A stretch of 64,000 bases of DNA from UBA5314 sp035560815 (GTDB lineage Bacteria > Bacillota > Syntrophomonadia > Syntrophomonadales > Syntrophomonadaceae), in NCBI GenBank assembly GCA_035560815.1, contig DATMYR010000008.1:62001-126000 (forward strand), in the 5' to 3' direction. Position 1 is the stretch's first letter. The number at the start of each line of letters is the position of its first letter. The notes under the pieces are model-generated. The model did not search any database. It had not been told where the DNA came from and saw nothing but the letters and a program-made list of their open reading frames with translations. Shown in pieces: positions 49,746-58,611 of the stretch. A program made the translations under genes and the position numbers.

Positions 49746-51900
49746 GTTTTTCTCTCCTTTTTTCTAACTCTTTTACAATAGTCTCCGGGTATTCAATCCG
49801 TTTATGGTACACTCCCTCCAGGATCTTGCAGAACGAATCGCTGATGATATCCAGATCCTTGAAAGTTAAATCGCAGGACTCCAATTGACCGTCATTGAGC
49901 TTTTCTTTAATCAAGACTCGAACCATATTATTAATCCGGGCTGGAGAAGGATCCTGTAAAGAACGAACTCCGGCTTCCACCGTATCAGCCAACATGACCA
50001 GAGCCACTTCCTTGCTTTGCGGCTTGGGTCCTTCATAGCGAAAACTCTCTTCACTCAGGTTGCCTTCCCGATCCTCTTCTAATGCCCGGCTGTAAAAATA
50101 TCGGGCCAGACCGGTTCCGTGGTGCTGCTCTATAAAATCCAAGATCAATTGCGGTAAACGGGCCTCACGGGCCAGATCCACACCGTCCCTTACATGGGAG
50201 GTAATAATCAAAGCGCTCAAAGCCGGCGCAATCTTCTCATGGGGACTTTCAAAGCTACGCTGGTTTTCAACGAAATACTCGGGCCGTTTTATTTTTCCAA
50301 TATCATGATAGTATGCTCCCGCACGCACCACGAGTGGATTGGCACCGATGGACTCGGCCGAAGCTTCGGCCAGATTGGCTACCATCAGACTGTGATGATA
50401 AGTTCCCGGAGCTTCGAGCAGCAGTCGCTTGAGCAGTTCATGGTTGGGATTAGAAAGTTCCAGGAGCTTGATCATACTGGTAATGGAAAAGGCACCTTCC
50501 AAAAACGGCAGAGCCCCAATCATTAAGACTGCGGAGAGGATGCCGTTGACCGCTCCGATGCAGGCCCCCATCCAGGCAACATCCCAGGTGATCCGCCCGC
50601 CACGGATCAAAAGCACATCCAATATGGCCACGATGTCAACCAGGGCAATATAAATACCGGATTTGGCCAGGTCCGAGGTCTGGTTGAGGCGGTAAACCTG
50701 GAAGATTCCCACCGCCCCGCCCAGAAAAGCCACGATGCCATAATCCAACTGGTTTCCGTCATTGATAAGCCCCACATACAAAGCCATGATCATGGTCAGG
50801 AATACGGCCAAGCGGTTGTCCAACAGAATGGCCGCAAGCATGGATCCAGCCGCCACGGGCGCCAGAAACCCCACCAGAGCATTCACTTCAGCCTGATCGC
50901 TGATATGGATGGCGGTCATAGCCCGGCTGGTCACCAGGATTAGGATAAAGATCAGGCCTATTAAGAACATAAGCCGATCATTACCATAGATTTTAGGATG
51001 ATGGCGGCGCAGTTGCTCCAGGGTCAACCAGAAAGTCAGCAATACGAAAATTCCAGACCCCAGCAGAGTCAAGGGATAGTTCTTACTTCTCAAAATGCCG
51101 AGTTGTTCCAGGGTTGAGATCTGCTCCGGGGTAACCCGTTCTCCTTCCCGGACGATGATCTCTCCAGCTTTCACTGTTTTTTGAACCGGTTGCACCGAGT
51201 CTCTGGCTTCCTGCACCGCCTTAGCGGTGGCATCCTGATTATACAGCATATTGGCTCGGATGGAATTGACCACCACGATCTTCATGATCTGCCGGGCTTG
51301 ACCACTATAGTCATATTCGTCGACCTGCTTCAGAGCCAGTTCCAATGTGGCTGGTAGAGCATCTTCGGTTATGGTTTGCTCCATTAAAGCCTGGCCCACA
51401 TCCAGGCAAGCTTTGCGCATGAGCTCTATTTCCTGGGGTGTACGCTCCGCCAAATACTGTGCAAGTTGATCGAGAGTGTCTTCCAACTTTAGATCCGGTT
51501 TCTTATTGGTGCTGGTAAGCAATGCCTCCAGCTTGGCCTGCTTATTATCATCTGTAGTACTGATTATACCCCCGGCTGATGCAAAAAAACTGGCAATATC
51601 GTTTTTGGTATTAGCCAGGGCGTATTTGTCCTGCAGGTAAACCTTCTGCACCCGGTGTTCAGCCTGGTCTTTGAGATCGGCGGTTTGCTTTTGATCAATC
51701 ACCACTGCGGTAATGTTAGACTGGATGTTGCGCCTGGCTACCTCATCAGACCGCAAGACGATCTGTTGGGGATTAAAGCTGCTAAACAAGATCAGGATGG
51801 TAATAGAAAAGAAAAGCAGGACACCAATCAGTTTTTTACTGGTGGATCGTAGAAGCAAAGCCGTTATTTTCTTCCATAGAAAGCCAGCTATATTCGCCAT
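49699..51900 (-). CDS. pgpH: 7TM-HD family c-di-AMP phosphodiesterase (PgpH-like)
   Basis: This 733-residue protein has an N-terminal helix (about 20-40), a 7TM-associated extracytoplasmic domain (about 55-260), seven membrane helices (about 275-470) and a C-terminal HD domain with HHSLMVANLAE and AYYHDIGK (about 500-535). PgpH proteins hydrolyse cyclic di-AMP. It lies between phoH and ybeY, the position of yqfF in B. subtilis. Confidence 0.94.
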   Translation of the reverse strand: MANIAGFLWKKITALLLRSTSKKLIGVLLFFSITILILFSSFNPQQIVLRSDEVARRNIQSNITAVVIDQKQTADLKDQAEHRVQKVYLQDKYALANTKNDIASFFASAGGIISTTDDNKQAKLEALLTSTNKKPDLKLEDTLDQLAQYLAERTPQEIELMRKACLDVGQALMEQTITEDALPATLELALKQVDEYDYSGQARQIMKIVVVNSIRANMLYNQDATAKAVQEARDSVQPVQKTVKAGEIIVREGERVTPEQISTLEQLGILRSKNYPLTLLGSGIFVLLTFWLTLEQLRRHHPKIYGNDRLMFLIGLIFILILVTSRAMTAIHISDQAEVNALVGFLAPVAAGSMLAAILLDNRLAVFLTMIMALYVGLINDGNQLDYGIVAFLGGAVGIFQVYRLNQTSDLAKSGIYIALVDIVAILDVLLIRGGRITWDVAWMGACIGAVNGILSAVLMIGALPFLEGAFSITSMIKLLELSNPNHELLKRLLLEAPGTYHHSLMVANLAEASAESIGANPLVVRAGAYYHDIGKIKRPEYFVENQRSFESPHEKIAPALSALIITSHVRDGVDLAREARLPQLILDFIEQHHGTGLARYFYSRALEEDREGNLSEESFRYEGPKPQSKEVALVMLADTVEAGVRSLQDPSPARINNMVRVLIKEKLNDGQLESCDLTFKDLDIISDSFCKILEGVYHKRIEYPETIVKELEKRREKHGDHDYKPAEQSPIQ

Positions 51901-51935
51901 GCAGCTTCATTACTCCTCAAAAAACGGCCGCCCGC

Positions 51936-52949
51936 CTAGGGTTCCGTGGTCATTTGACCTGTTTCGTATGTTTCATAGGCATCAATAATCTTTTGCACCA
52001 GAGGATGTCTGATTACATCCTGCTTGGTCAAGTATTCAAAGGAGACTCCGGGCACCCTGTCCAGGATTTTCTGAATTTCAATAAGACCCGAATAATCATC
52101 CCGGGGCAAGTCCACCTGCGTCACATCTCCGGTGATTACCGCCTTGGAGGAAAAACCAAGCCGGGTTAAAAACATCTTCATCTGCTGAGGTGTAGTATTT
52201 TGCGCCTCATCCAGAATAATAAAGGCATCATTCAGTGTACGACCTCGCATATAAGCCAGGGGGGCAATTTCAATAATATTTTTATCAAGGTAGCGCTGGG
52301 TAACATCCATTCCCAAAATATCAAAAAGTCCATCGTAAAGAGGACGCAGGTAAGGATTTACCTTCTCCATGAAATCTCCCGGGAGAAAACCCAACTTTTC
52401 TCCCGCTTCCACTGCCGGACGAACCAGGATGATCCGTTCCACTTCCCGGTTTTTCAAGGCTCGAACCGCCATGACCACCGCCAGATACGTCTTGCCAGTG
52501 CCGGCCGGGCCAATGCCAAAAACCACATCATCCCGCATAATAGCCTGGATGTAGCGCTTTTGTCCCAGGGTTTTTGCCTTGATGGGCTTGCCCCGCGCTG
52601 AACTAAGAATAATACCCGAGACTATTTCCTGATGGACCGCTTTATGCCCCTGTTGAATCAGCCCATGAACATAGTTAATATCATTGATCTGTAATTGACC
52701 TTCACTCTCCACGATGTCCAATAAGGCGTTCAGCAAATCCAGAGCTCGATCGACATCCTCCTCCTGGCCTTTGATAAAGATTTCTCCGCCTCGGGCATAG
52801 ATATCAGCCTGACTCAATTCTTTAATATGTCTGAAGTTTTCATCCCCAGAGCCAAAAAAGGCTGCTGCCAGGTGGTTGTCCCGGATTGCAACTGTCGCTT
52901 CCTTTTCAGCCAATATAGTCCTCCATTTGTCTAAAACGATATCTAGCAT
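51936..52949 (-). CDS. phoH: PhoH-like ATPase
   Basis: This 337-residue protein has an N-terminal KH-like region and an ATPase with Walker A GPAGTGKTYLAV (about 140-151), PAVEAGEKLGFLPGD and Walker B AFIILDEAQNTTPQQM. Family proteins are cytoplasmic ATPases or helicases linked to RNA, alongside ybeY. ATG is at 52949; ribosome site is weak. It follows yqfD by 20 bases. Confidence 0.95.
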   Translation of the reverse strand: MLDIVLDKWRTILAEKEATVAIRDNHLAAAFFGSGDENFRHIKELSQADIYARGGEIFIKGQEEDVDRALDLLNALLDIVESEGQLQINDINYVHGLIQQGHKAVHQEIVSGIILSSARGKPIKAKTLGQKRYIQAIMRDDVVFGIGPAGTGKTYLAVVMAVRALKNREVERIILVRPAVEAGEKLGFLPGDFMEKVNPYLRPLYDGLFDILGMDVTQRYLDKNIIEIAPLAYMRGRTLNDAFIILDEAQNTTPQQMKMFLTRLGFSSKAVITGDVTQVDLPRDDYSGLIEIQKILDRVPGVSFEYLTKQDVIRHPLVQKIIDAYETYETGQMTTEP

Positions 52950-52969
52950 ATTATATCATATGACAGTAT

Positions 52970-54193
52970 TCAATTACTATTTTCCCCACTGCTAAATGGC
53001 TGGGCAACGCCGATATCTTCAAGGATTTCAACGGATACTTTCACCCGCAGAATAGGGTCGCTGGGAGAAGAAAGCACTTCCACCTTACAGTCATTGAAAG
53101 GCTGAGAAGCCTGCAGACGCGCAGCCAGATCCTTGAGCGCCCGGTCGCGGGCAATGCTCACCGCCTGACTTTCGGTATACACATCTTTTTGCATTCGCTG
53201 CTCCTGCTGGGTATCCACCACCACTCCCCAGATCCCCAGGAAAGTCTGGAAAATTCGCTCCTTTGAACTATTTTGAGATTGAGCATAACCCGAATGCTCG
53301 TTTCCCTGCAACCTTATCTTGCTCCAGGGAGTCTGCAAGTAAACGCATTTCGTTTCCTGACCGCTCAACACCAGTTTCTCCGATTTTAAAGGACATTCAC
53401 CATAACCTTCATACCAAACCCGGGCCTGAACAACACCACGGGCACGAACCGGAGTAGGCTTCCTATCTTTATCGGCAGGATCCGGGGTCACATATTCGCT
53501 GGTGGGAGGATCAACCAGACCGGAAATCAGGATCTCACCCCGTGAAACCACATCGCCGGATTTCACGTGGGCCTGCCCATTGAGCACCAGGATGCTGTCC
53601 ACCACTGCATCCCGTGCGGCAATGATGTGGCAAGGTCCGGTAATCTCCTGGCTGGGCAAAACCTTTTCCACGACTTCGATCTGCGCTCTGACTCCCTGAA
53701 TGTTCACCCTGACATAGGAAAGCTCTGGAATTTCGCGCAGCAAAGCCTCCTCCACTGCCCGGCGGTCAAAACTCCATCGGGCTGCTGCCCGGTGCACTCC
53801 TAGATGGGATGCGGTTTGCAGGATCTTTTGGCCATCAACAAGCCGATTGCCACTAACCTGCACGAACCACACAAAAGAAGAAATCAGGTAGAGGGCCAGG
53901 ACAAAAAACAGGACGCCACTCACAAATCCCACCCTCCTGCGTAAAACCTGTTTGAAAAAGGGCAGGCCTTGTCTGCCAACAGCAGTCAGTTCAAATCCGC
54001 CTTCCTGGCTGATATTCTGCAGCGCTTTGTAGCCACTGCTTCGAACCCGAAAGCGCAGGCCGTCCCCATTCTTTTTAATGTCCCAGATGAAGATGCCCCG
54101 GGCCATAGCCATATTGATTACCTTCTCCAGGTTTTTTCCGGTAAGTCTAACGGTGATCATCCCACCCAAATTTTCGAATATCTTTTTACTCAT
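52970..54193 (-). CDS. yqfD: Sporulation protein YqfD
   Basis: This 407-residue protein has a soluble N-terminal domain (VRLTGKNLEKVINMAMARGI), a membrane helix near residue 90-112 and a long extracytoplasmic domain with HLGVHRAAARWSFDRRAVEEALL and VEVVEKVLPS. It matches YqfD, a SigE-controlled sporulation protein related to SpoIV-class proteins. It is encoded after yqfC, in the B. subtilis order, and supports an endospore-forming host. Confidence 0.92.
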   Translation of the reverse strand: MSKKIFENLGGMITVRLTGKNLEKVINMAMARGIFIWDIKKNGDGLRFRVRSSGYKALQNISQEGGFELTAVGRQGLPFFKQVLRRRVGFVSGVLFFVLALYLISSFVWFVQVSGNRLVDGQKILQTASHLGVHRAAARWSFDRRAVEEALLREIPELSYVRVNIQGVRAQIEVVEKVLPSQEITGPCHIIAARDAVVDSILVLNGQAHVKSGDVVSRGEILISGLVDPPTSEYVTPDPADKDRKPTPVRARGVVQARVWYEGYGECPLKSEKLVLSGQETKCVYLQTPWSKIRLQGNEHSGYAQSQNSSKERIFQTFLGIWGVVVDTQQEQRMQKDVYTESQAVSIARDRALKDLAARLQASQPFNDCKVEVLSSPSDPILRVKVSVEILEDIGVAQPFSSGENSN

Positions 54194-54238
54194 ATCAACC
54201 CCTCCTGACGTTGGTATTCGTCCATCGCCCGGACCAGG

Positions 54239-54517
54239 TCAGTCCATATATTTAAGCGAGTATATTTCCCCACGAATACTGATCTCCTCTGGCATAAGCG
54301 CATCGATTTCCAGGCCTTGGCCTTCGATCTCCATATATCCCCGGCTTAAATTAATACGCATCCGATCGGGATTGAATTCGATAACTCCTCGATGATTCTC
54401 AATGTGAAGCTCATTCCTTCCCACCAGGGTTACCCGGGGCAGGTCAAAAACCAGATCCCGGGGTATCTCCAACATATCGGCTACTGTACGGCCGATGGCC
54501 TCCCTGCGTTTGCTCAT
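54239..54517 (-). CDS. yqfC: Sporulation protein YqfC
   Basis: This 92-residue YabP/YqfC-family protein has LEIPRDLVFDLPRVTLVGRNELHIENHRGV (about residues 16-45) and GYMEIEGQGLEIDALMPEEISIRGEIYSL. It is forespore-linked in Bacillus, where it is coexpressed with YqfD. The start is ATG after GGAGGGAA. It is 45 bases upstream of yqfD. Confidence 0.92.
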   Translation of the reverse strand: MSKRREAIGRTVADMLEIPRDLVFDLPRVTLVGRNELHIENHRGVIEFNPDRMRINLSRGYMEIEGQGLEIDALMPEEISIRGEIYSLKYMD

Positions 54518-54573
54518 ACCATTCCCTCCTACATTCCTTCAAGTGATATACACTTAACCCGAGGCCGCTTTCA

Positions 54574-54872
54574 CGGAATGGGGTCTAAGGCTAAAACACA
54601 ATTCCTCACTTGTAGCTGCCGCTTTCAAGCAAAACTCAATAAAGCCCTAATGTTACTAAACGGACTGGGGTCCGCTCCTAAACACATTGCCTTACTTGTC
54701 GCTTTCAAATCAAATTAGATAAAACCTTAATACTAGACAACGGACTGGGATCTGAGACTAAACACAACGTCTTACTGTTGCTGCTTTCAAGTGATACCAG
54801 ATAAAGACCCAATGTTATATAACGGACTGAGGTTCGGGGCTAAACACATTGTCTTAGTTGTTGCTGCTGTTG
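54574..54872. repeat. Four-unit degenerate tandem repeat, units 80-87 bp
   Basis: Units begin with CGGA(C/A)TG at 54574, 54661, 54741 and 54823. They share a TAAACACA block, a CTTAC/CTTAG-TTGT block and a GCTTTCAA block. A partial unit precedes the first (GCTTTCA near 54567), and the fourth is short. Units 2 and 4 can form a CGGAC...GTCCG or GTTCG hairpin at their start. No coding frame runs through it. Confidence 0.75.
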
Positions 54873-54933
54873 ATAATATATGCCTTGGATTTGTGGGGCA
54901 TGCTTTGGGTGCTATTGAGAGTTTGAACAGGCA

Positions 54934-54960
54934 CAAAAAAAGCACCCCTTAGGGGTGCTT
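54934..54960 (-). terminator. Rho-independent terminator of the rpsU-yqeY unit
   Basis: AAGCACCCC/GGGGTGCTT is a nine-base stem with a 2-base loop, followed on the minus strand by seven T. It lies 44 bases past the small membrane protein stop. Confidence 0.9.
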
Positions 54961-55003
54961 CAGGCCGTTTGTCCTCGGCATATGGTTGTTTGGATTGAAT
55001 GTA

Positions 55004-55123
55004 TTAATAAAAAGCCATAGTCAGGATGATGCTGCCCATAAAAGATAAGATGACCAGCCATATTACGAATATGATGATTTTCCTATGCTTGCGATTCTGC
55101 ATACCGGAGTTTATAAAACTCAA
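55004..55123 (-). CDS. Small single-helix membrane protein (39 aa, DUF4044-like)
   Basis: TTG 55123 follows AAGGGGTG by 7 bases and opens a 39-codon frame: MSFINSGMQNRKHRKI then one hydrophobic helix (about 16-38) ending AFY. The Lys/Arg-rich start followed by IIIFVIWLVILSFM resembles the short DUF4044 proteins of Firmicutes. It sits between yqeY and the terminator, so it is probably the last gene of that unit. An ATG at 55102 without a ribosome site is a less likely start. Confidence 0.6.
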   Translation of the reverse strand: MSFINSGMQNRKHRKIIIFVIWLVILSFMGSIILTMAFY

Positions 55124-55218
55124 GGTTTTTCACCCCTTCACCCGTGGATCCTCCCCGATTGCGGGTAAGGATCAAAATCAAGATGGAAGCCCGACAGGAA
55201 TCCCTGCCGGGCTGTTTA

Positions 55219-55671
55219 CTACTTGAGCATTTCTTTCACCAACTGGCTTACCAGTGTACCGTCCGCCCTCCCTTTTACTCGGGACATGAGGGCTTGCATT
55301 ACGCGACCCATATCTTTTGCACTGCTGGCACATGTTTCCTCGATCACACCATAGACTATTCTCTTGAGTTCATCTTCCCCAATTTGCTCGGGCAGGTAAG
55401 TCTGAAGGACCGCAATTTCTTCGTGCAACTGGCGAATCATTTCAGGCCGTCCGGCTCTTTCATATTCTGGAATGGCATCTTTTCGCTTTTTGACCTCGCG
55501 GACAGCTAGCTCAAGAATTTCTTCATCATCAAGTTCTCTTGTCCTGGCTACTTCCGCTTCTTTCTGCGCCGCCCTGAGCAGCCTGATGGTGGAAAGCCTA
55601 ATCTTACCGGCTTCCTTCTGCTTCATAGCCTCCTTCATATCGGCAATCAGCTTATCATTCAGGGACGCCAA
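55219..55671 (-). CDS. yqeY: GatB/YqeY domain protein
   Basis: This 150-residue YqeY/GatB-C-terminal-domain protein has MKQKEAGKIRLSTIRLLRAAQK-type N-terminal helices and EYERAGRPEMIRQLHEEIAVLQTYLPEQ, then KDMGRVMQALMSRVKGRADG (about 117-136). The fold binds tRNA in GatB; the stand-alone role is not settled. It is 12 bases after rpsU, the conserved rpsU-yqeY pair. Confidence 0.94.
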   Translation of the reverse strand: MASLNDKLIADMKEAMKQKEAGKIRLSTIRLLRAAQKEAEVARTRELDDEEILELAVREVKKRKDAIPEYERAGRPEMIRQLHEEIAVLQTYLPEQIGEDELKRIVYGVIEETCASSAKDMGRVMQALMSRVKGRADGTLVSQLVKEMLK

Positions 55672-55683
55672 GGGAAATCCTCC

Positions 55684-55860
55684 TTAGAATTTCTTCTTCT
55701 TACGCGCAGCTTCTGACTTCTTTTTTTTCTTTACACTCGGTTTTTCATAATGATCATGTTTTCTAATATCTTGCATAACCCCAGCCTTCTGACAGGAGCG
55801 CTTAAACCTTTTGAGCGCGCTATCCAGGGTTTCATTTTTTCCAACTTTGACTTCGCTCAT
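55684..55860 (-). CDS. rpsU: Ribosomal protein bS21
   Basis: This 58-residue protein of the 30S subunit starts at ATG 55860, with GAGGGGAGGG upstream, and runs SEVKVGKNETLDSALKRF...KRSCQKAGV, with a C-terminal Lys-rich tail. The ATG at 55878 is upstream of the ribosome site and is not used. Confidence 0.96.
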   Translation of the reverse strand: MSEVKVGKNETLDSALKRFKRSCQKAGVMQDIRKHDHYEKPSVKKKKKSEAARKKKKF

Positions 55861-55935
55861 TGTTTTCCCTCCCCTCACCTACCAGCTGAAATAAATGCCA
55901 TACCATTTTACTATTCCTGGCTTTGGGAGTCAAGT

Positions 55936-56286
55936 TTAACCTGGAGGCCATCTCATTTCTCGGCCTCCCAGCAGGTGGTAATGAAGATGAAGTACGCTTT
56001 GCCCGGCGCCCTCACCGCAATTGTTCACCACCCGATAGCCTGCCTGGGCTATGTTTAGTTTTCTCGCCAGTTGAGCGGCCAGAAGCTGAATATGCCCCAG
56101 CAGTTGGGAATTCTGGTCTGATGCCTGATCAAGGGAATCTACATGTGTCTTGGGTATAAGCAGTATATGAACGGGTGCCGCGGGGTTAATATCCTCTATA
56201 GCAACCACCTGTTGGTCTTCATAAATAATTCGGGCTTCTATTTCCTTTGCTGCAATTTTACAAAAAATACAATCCGGTACGACCAT
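55936..56286 (-). CDS. HIT-family nucleotide hydrolase (HinT)
   Basis: This 116-residue histidine-triad protein has CIFCKIAAKEIEARIIYEDQ at the N-terminus (two Cys of the usual zinc site) and HLHYHLLGGR (His-x-His-x-His) near residue 100-109. HinT-type enzymes hydrolyse nucleoside phosphoramidates. ATG follows GGAGGAGG. Confidence 0.93.
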   Translation of the reverse strand: MVVPDCIFCKIAAKEIEARIIYEDQQVVAIEDINPAAPVHILLIPKTHVDSLDQASDQNSQLLGHIQLLAAQLARKLNIAQAGYRVVNNCGEGAGQSVLHLHYHLLGGREMRWPPG

Positions 56287-56408
56287 TCAGTCACCTCCTC
56301 CACAATCATGTGGGGATAAATCTATCTAAAGTCTTCAATCACGAGACTATTCTTATACATTCTATCAGACTTTTCGGCGGTTAAAAACTATTTCTTGCAA
56401 AGCTCTTA

Positions 56409-57713
56409 TCAGGAACCAGGCGAAAAGAGCTGCCCCCGACCAACAGCCGTGACTTGCAGCATGACCAGCTGACCGCGCAAATCGTGGCTAGAGGCGAACT
56501 CCAGGTTCAGATAATTGTCACTCATGCCTACGTATCGCCCGGGTTTCAATTCTTTTTCCACCAGGACCGAGAGGCTTTGACCCACCTGGCTGCCAGCGAA
56601 AGTCTGTTCTTTCTCCCTGGCTAGAATCAGGAGTTGATGACTGCGCTCCTGTTTATCATGTTCGGCTACCTGCTCGGGATAATCGGCAGCCGGAGTTCCG
56701 GGCCTACGAGAATACTTGAACACATGCATCCCACTTATCGGAAGCTCCTGGAGGAAGCACCTGGTTTCCTCGAAATCCGAGGCTGTCTCTCCGGGAAAGC
56801 CGACCATCACATCGGTGGTAATCGCCATCCCCGCTATAGACCCAGTTAATTCCACCAGGCGGTTCCGGTAATAATCCCGGTCATACCCGCGATTCATGCG
56901 CTGGAGGACGCGGTCACACCCGCTTTGCAGAGGTATATGCAGATGCCGACACAGACCAGGGCGGTTCTTTAAAAGTTCCACCAGACGATCACTTACTTCC
57001 AATGGTTCCAGAGAACTTATTCGCAGGCGACACTCTCCGGAAATCCGGCCCAGAGCCGTCTCTAAAAGCTTCACCAGGTCCCAGCCGTCCAGGTCCTGTC
57101 CATAGGCACCGGTGTGGATGCCCGTGAACACGATCTCCCGATATCCCAGTGACACCAGGTGGGCGACTTCATGCAGAACGTATTCCGGCTCCTTGCTGCA
57201 CACTGGCCCTCGAGCCTTGGGGACAATGCAGTAAGTGCAATGGGCGTTGCAGCCGTCTTCTATTTTTATAAAAGCTCTAGTCCTCTCATGGGGTTGGGAG
57301 AAAAGTACTGGACTAATGGTGTTCGTATGGTCAAAAGCTGTCACCTTCTGCACTACCGTTGGTGGTGGGCAAGCCATGAAGCGGTCTACCAGTTGGGCTA
57401 CCTGTTCCTTGTCGCGGTTGCCCAGAACCACTGCCACCCCCTCGATATCAGCCACCTGCTGGCTGTCAACCTGGGCCAGACATCCTGCAGCCACGATAAG
57501 TGCCCGAGGATTACGTCGGTGCGCCCTGCGGATTAAGGCCCGGGATTTGCTGTCACTGACGTGGGTTACCGTACAGGTATTGATCACATAGACATCGGCC
57601 TCCTGGGTGAAATCCACGAGTTGATAACCCATGCGCAGGAAATCTTCTTTCATCTGTTCGCTTTCCACCTGGTTTACCTTACATCCCAGGGTAGCTACGG
57701 CTACTCTCGCCAT
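56409..57713 (-). CDS. mtaB: tRNA methylthiotransferase MtaB
   Basis: This 434-residue radical-SAM enzyme adds methylthio to t6A37 of tRNA, giving ms2t6A. It has an N-terminal UPF0004 domain with the Fe-S cysteines (TLGCKVNQVES, INTCTVTHVSD, VAAGCLAQ), the radical-SAM motif CNAHCTYC (about residue 155), and a C-terminal TRAM-like domain. It lies downstream of rsmE, with a 111-base gap filled by the inverted repeat. In B. subtilis yqeV holds this position. Confidence 0.95.
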   Translation of the reverse strand: MARVAVATLGCKVNQVESEQMKEDFLRMGYQLVDFTQEADVYVINTCTVTHVSDSKSRALIRRAHRRNPRALIVAAGCLAQVDSQQVADIEGVAVVLGNRDKEQVAQLVDRFMACPPPTVVQKVTAFDHTNTISPVLFSQPHERTRAFIKIEDGCNAHCTYCIVPKARGPVCSKEPEYVLHEVAHLVSLGYREIVFTGIHTGAYGQDLDGWDLVKLLETALGRISGECRLRISSLEPLEVSDRLVELLKNRPGLCRHLHIPLQSGCDRVLQRMNRGYDRDYYRNRLVELTGSIAGMAITTDVMVGFPGETASDFEETRCFLQELPISGMHVFKYSRRPGTPAADYPEQVAEHDKQERSHQLLILAREKEQTFAGSQVGQSLSVLVEKELKPGRYVGMSDNYLNLEFASSHDLRGQLVMLQVTAVGRGQLFSPGS

Positions 57714-57730
57714 TTGTATCCTCCGTCAAG

Positions 57731-57824
57731 GTTGTCAAGGGGACGGTTCTTTTGACACGTTTCTTCTTTTTGTTTTCGTATCGCCTGTTAAAAGGCGTGT
57801 CAAGAGAACCGTCCCCTTGACAAC
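57731..57824. repeat. Inverted-repeat element in the rsmE-mtaB gap
   Basis: Arms at 57731-57758 and 57797-57824 run in opposite directions. Each has core GGGGACGGTTCT(T/C)T between TGTCAA and TTGACA. The element fits between the two genes, stopping one base before the rsmE stop codon triplet and 18 bases before the mtaB start. Confidence 0.85.
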
Positions 57825-58571
57825 CTACCCACCCAGTTCTCCGAATTCGTACAGAATTAAGGCCGCTGCTACCAGGCCGGCGGTTTCAGTGCGCAGGATG
57901 CGCGACCCCAGGCCTGCCCAAATAAACCCGGCCTGGCGGGCTTGATCGGCTTCAAGCGGAGAAAATCCTCCTTCTGGACCTATCAAGAGGTTGATCTCTA
58001 CACTCCAATTTTGATGTTCTTTCCTCAGGATCTGCTTCAACCCCAGATCCCGGGCATCTTCGTAAAGCATAATGGTGGTCGTTCCCCGTGCCCCGGAAAG
58101 CCATTGGGAAAGTCCCTGAATCGGGTGCACCTGTGGAATGAGCGAGCGTCCGCATTGCTTACAGGATTCGCGGGCGATGGTTTGCCAGCGCTGCACCTTG
58201 CGCACTGCCTTCTCTTCATCCAGTTTAATCGTACTACGATCACTGAGAACCGGATAAATGCCAGTCACCCCGATTTCCACGGCTTTCTGGACGACATAGT
58301 CCATTTTATCCCCTTTAGGCAAAGCCTGGACCAGATGCAAGCGGATAGCCGTCTCACTATTCCGCTCAATCTGCGACAGGATGCGAGCCACCAGGACTCT
58401 CCCTTCCTCACGTTCCAAGCAGGCCTGGTATTCGCAGCCTAGACCATCGAATACAGCAATGACAGTACCCGGTTTCAGACGCAGAACCCGTTGGATATGG
58501 TGGGCCTGCTCAGCTTCAATATAAACCAACTGGTCTCTAATCTGATCGGGTGAAACAAAAAAGCGGTGTAT
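57825..58571 (-). CDS. rsmE: 16S rRNA m3U1498 methyltransferase RsmE (non-standard start)
   Basis: RsmE is a SPOUT/trefoil-knot enzyme methylating U1498. C-terminal motifs are LLIGPEGGFSPLEADQA and LGSRILRTETAGLVAAALI. The first standard start is the TTG at 58529, but homology continues upstream (HRFFVSPDQIRDQ, the usual RsmE N-terminus) to an ATA at 58571, with AAGGAG about 9 bases before it. No ATG, GTG or TTG is in frame between that ribosome site and 58529. The start is therefore probably ATA, or an ATG changed to ATA by mutation or sequencing error. Confidence 0.85.
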   Translation of the reverse strand: MHRFFVSPDQIRDQLVYIEAEQAHHIQRVLRLKPGTVIAVFDGLGCEYQACLEREEGRVLVARILSQIERNSETAIRLHLVQALPKGDKMDYVVQKAVEIGVTGIYPVLSDRSTIKLDEEKAVRKVQRWQTIARESCKQCGRSLIPQVHPIQGLSQWLSGARGTTTIMLYEDARDLGLKQILRKEHQNWSVEINLLIGPEGGFSPLEADQARQAGFIWAGLGSRILRTETAGLVAAALILYEFGELGG

Positions 58572-58611
58572 GAGCCACCACTCCTTTCAGTCATCAGTAT
58601 ATGGGTCATGG

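Larger units (their letters stand above)
54518..55003. other. Intergenic region: tandem repeats and terminator
   Basis: This 486-base gap separates yqfC from the rpsU-yqeY transcript. It holds a four-unit degenerate tandem repeat and a strong terminator, listed separately. The yqfC promoter is expected here, but no consensus is clear. Confidence 0.6.

Noticed and set aside
54574..54872. CRISPR array
   Set aside because: The units are contiguous and similar along most of their length, with no short identical repeats separated by unique spacers, and no cas gene is present.
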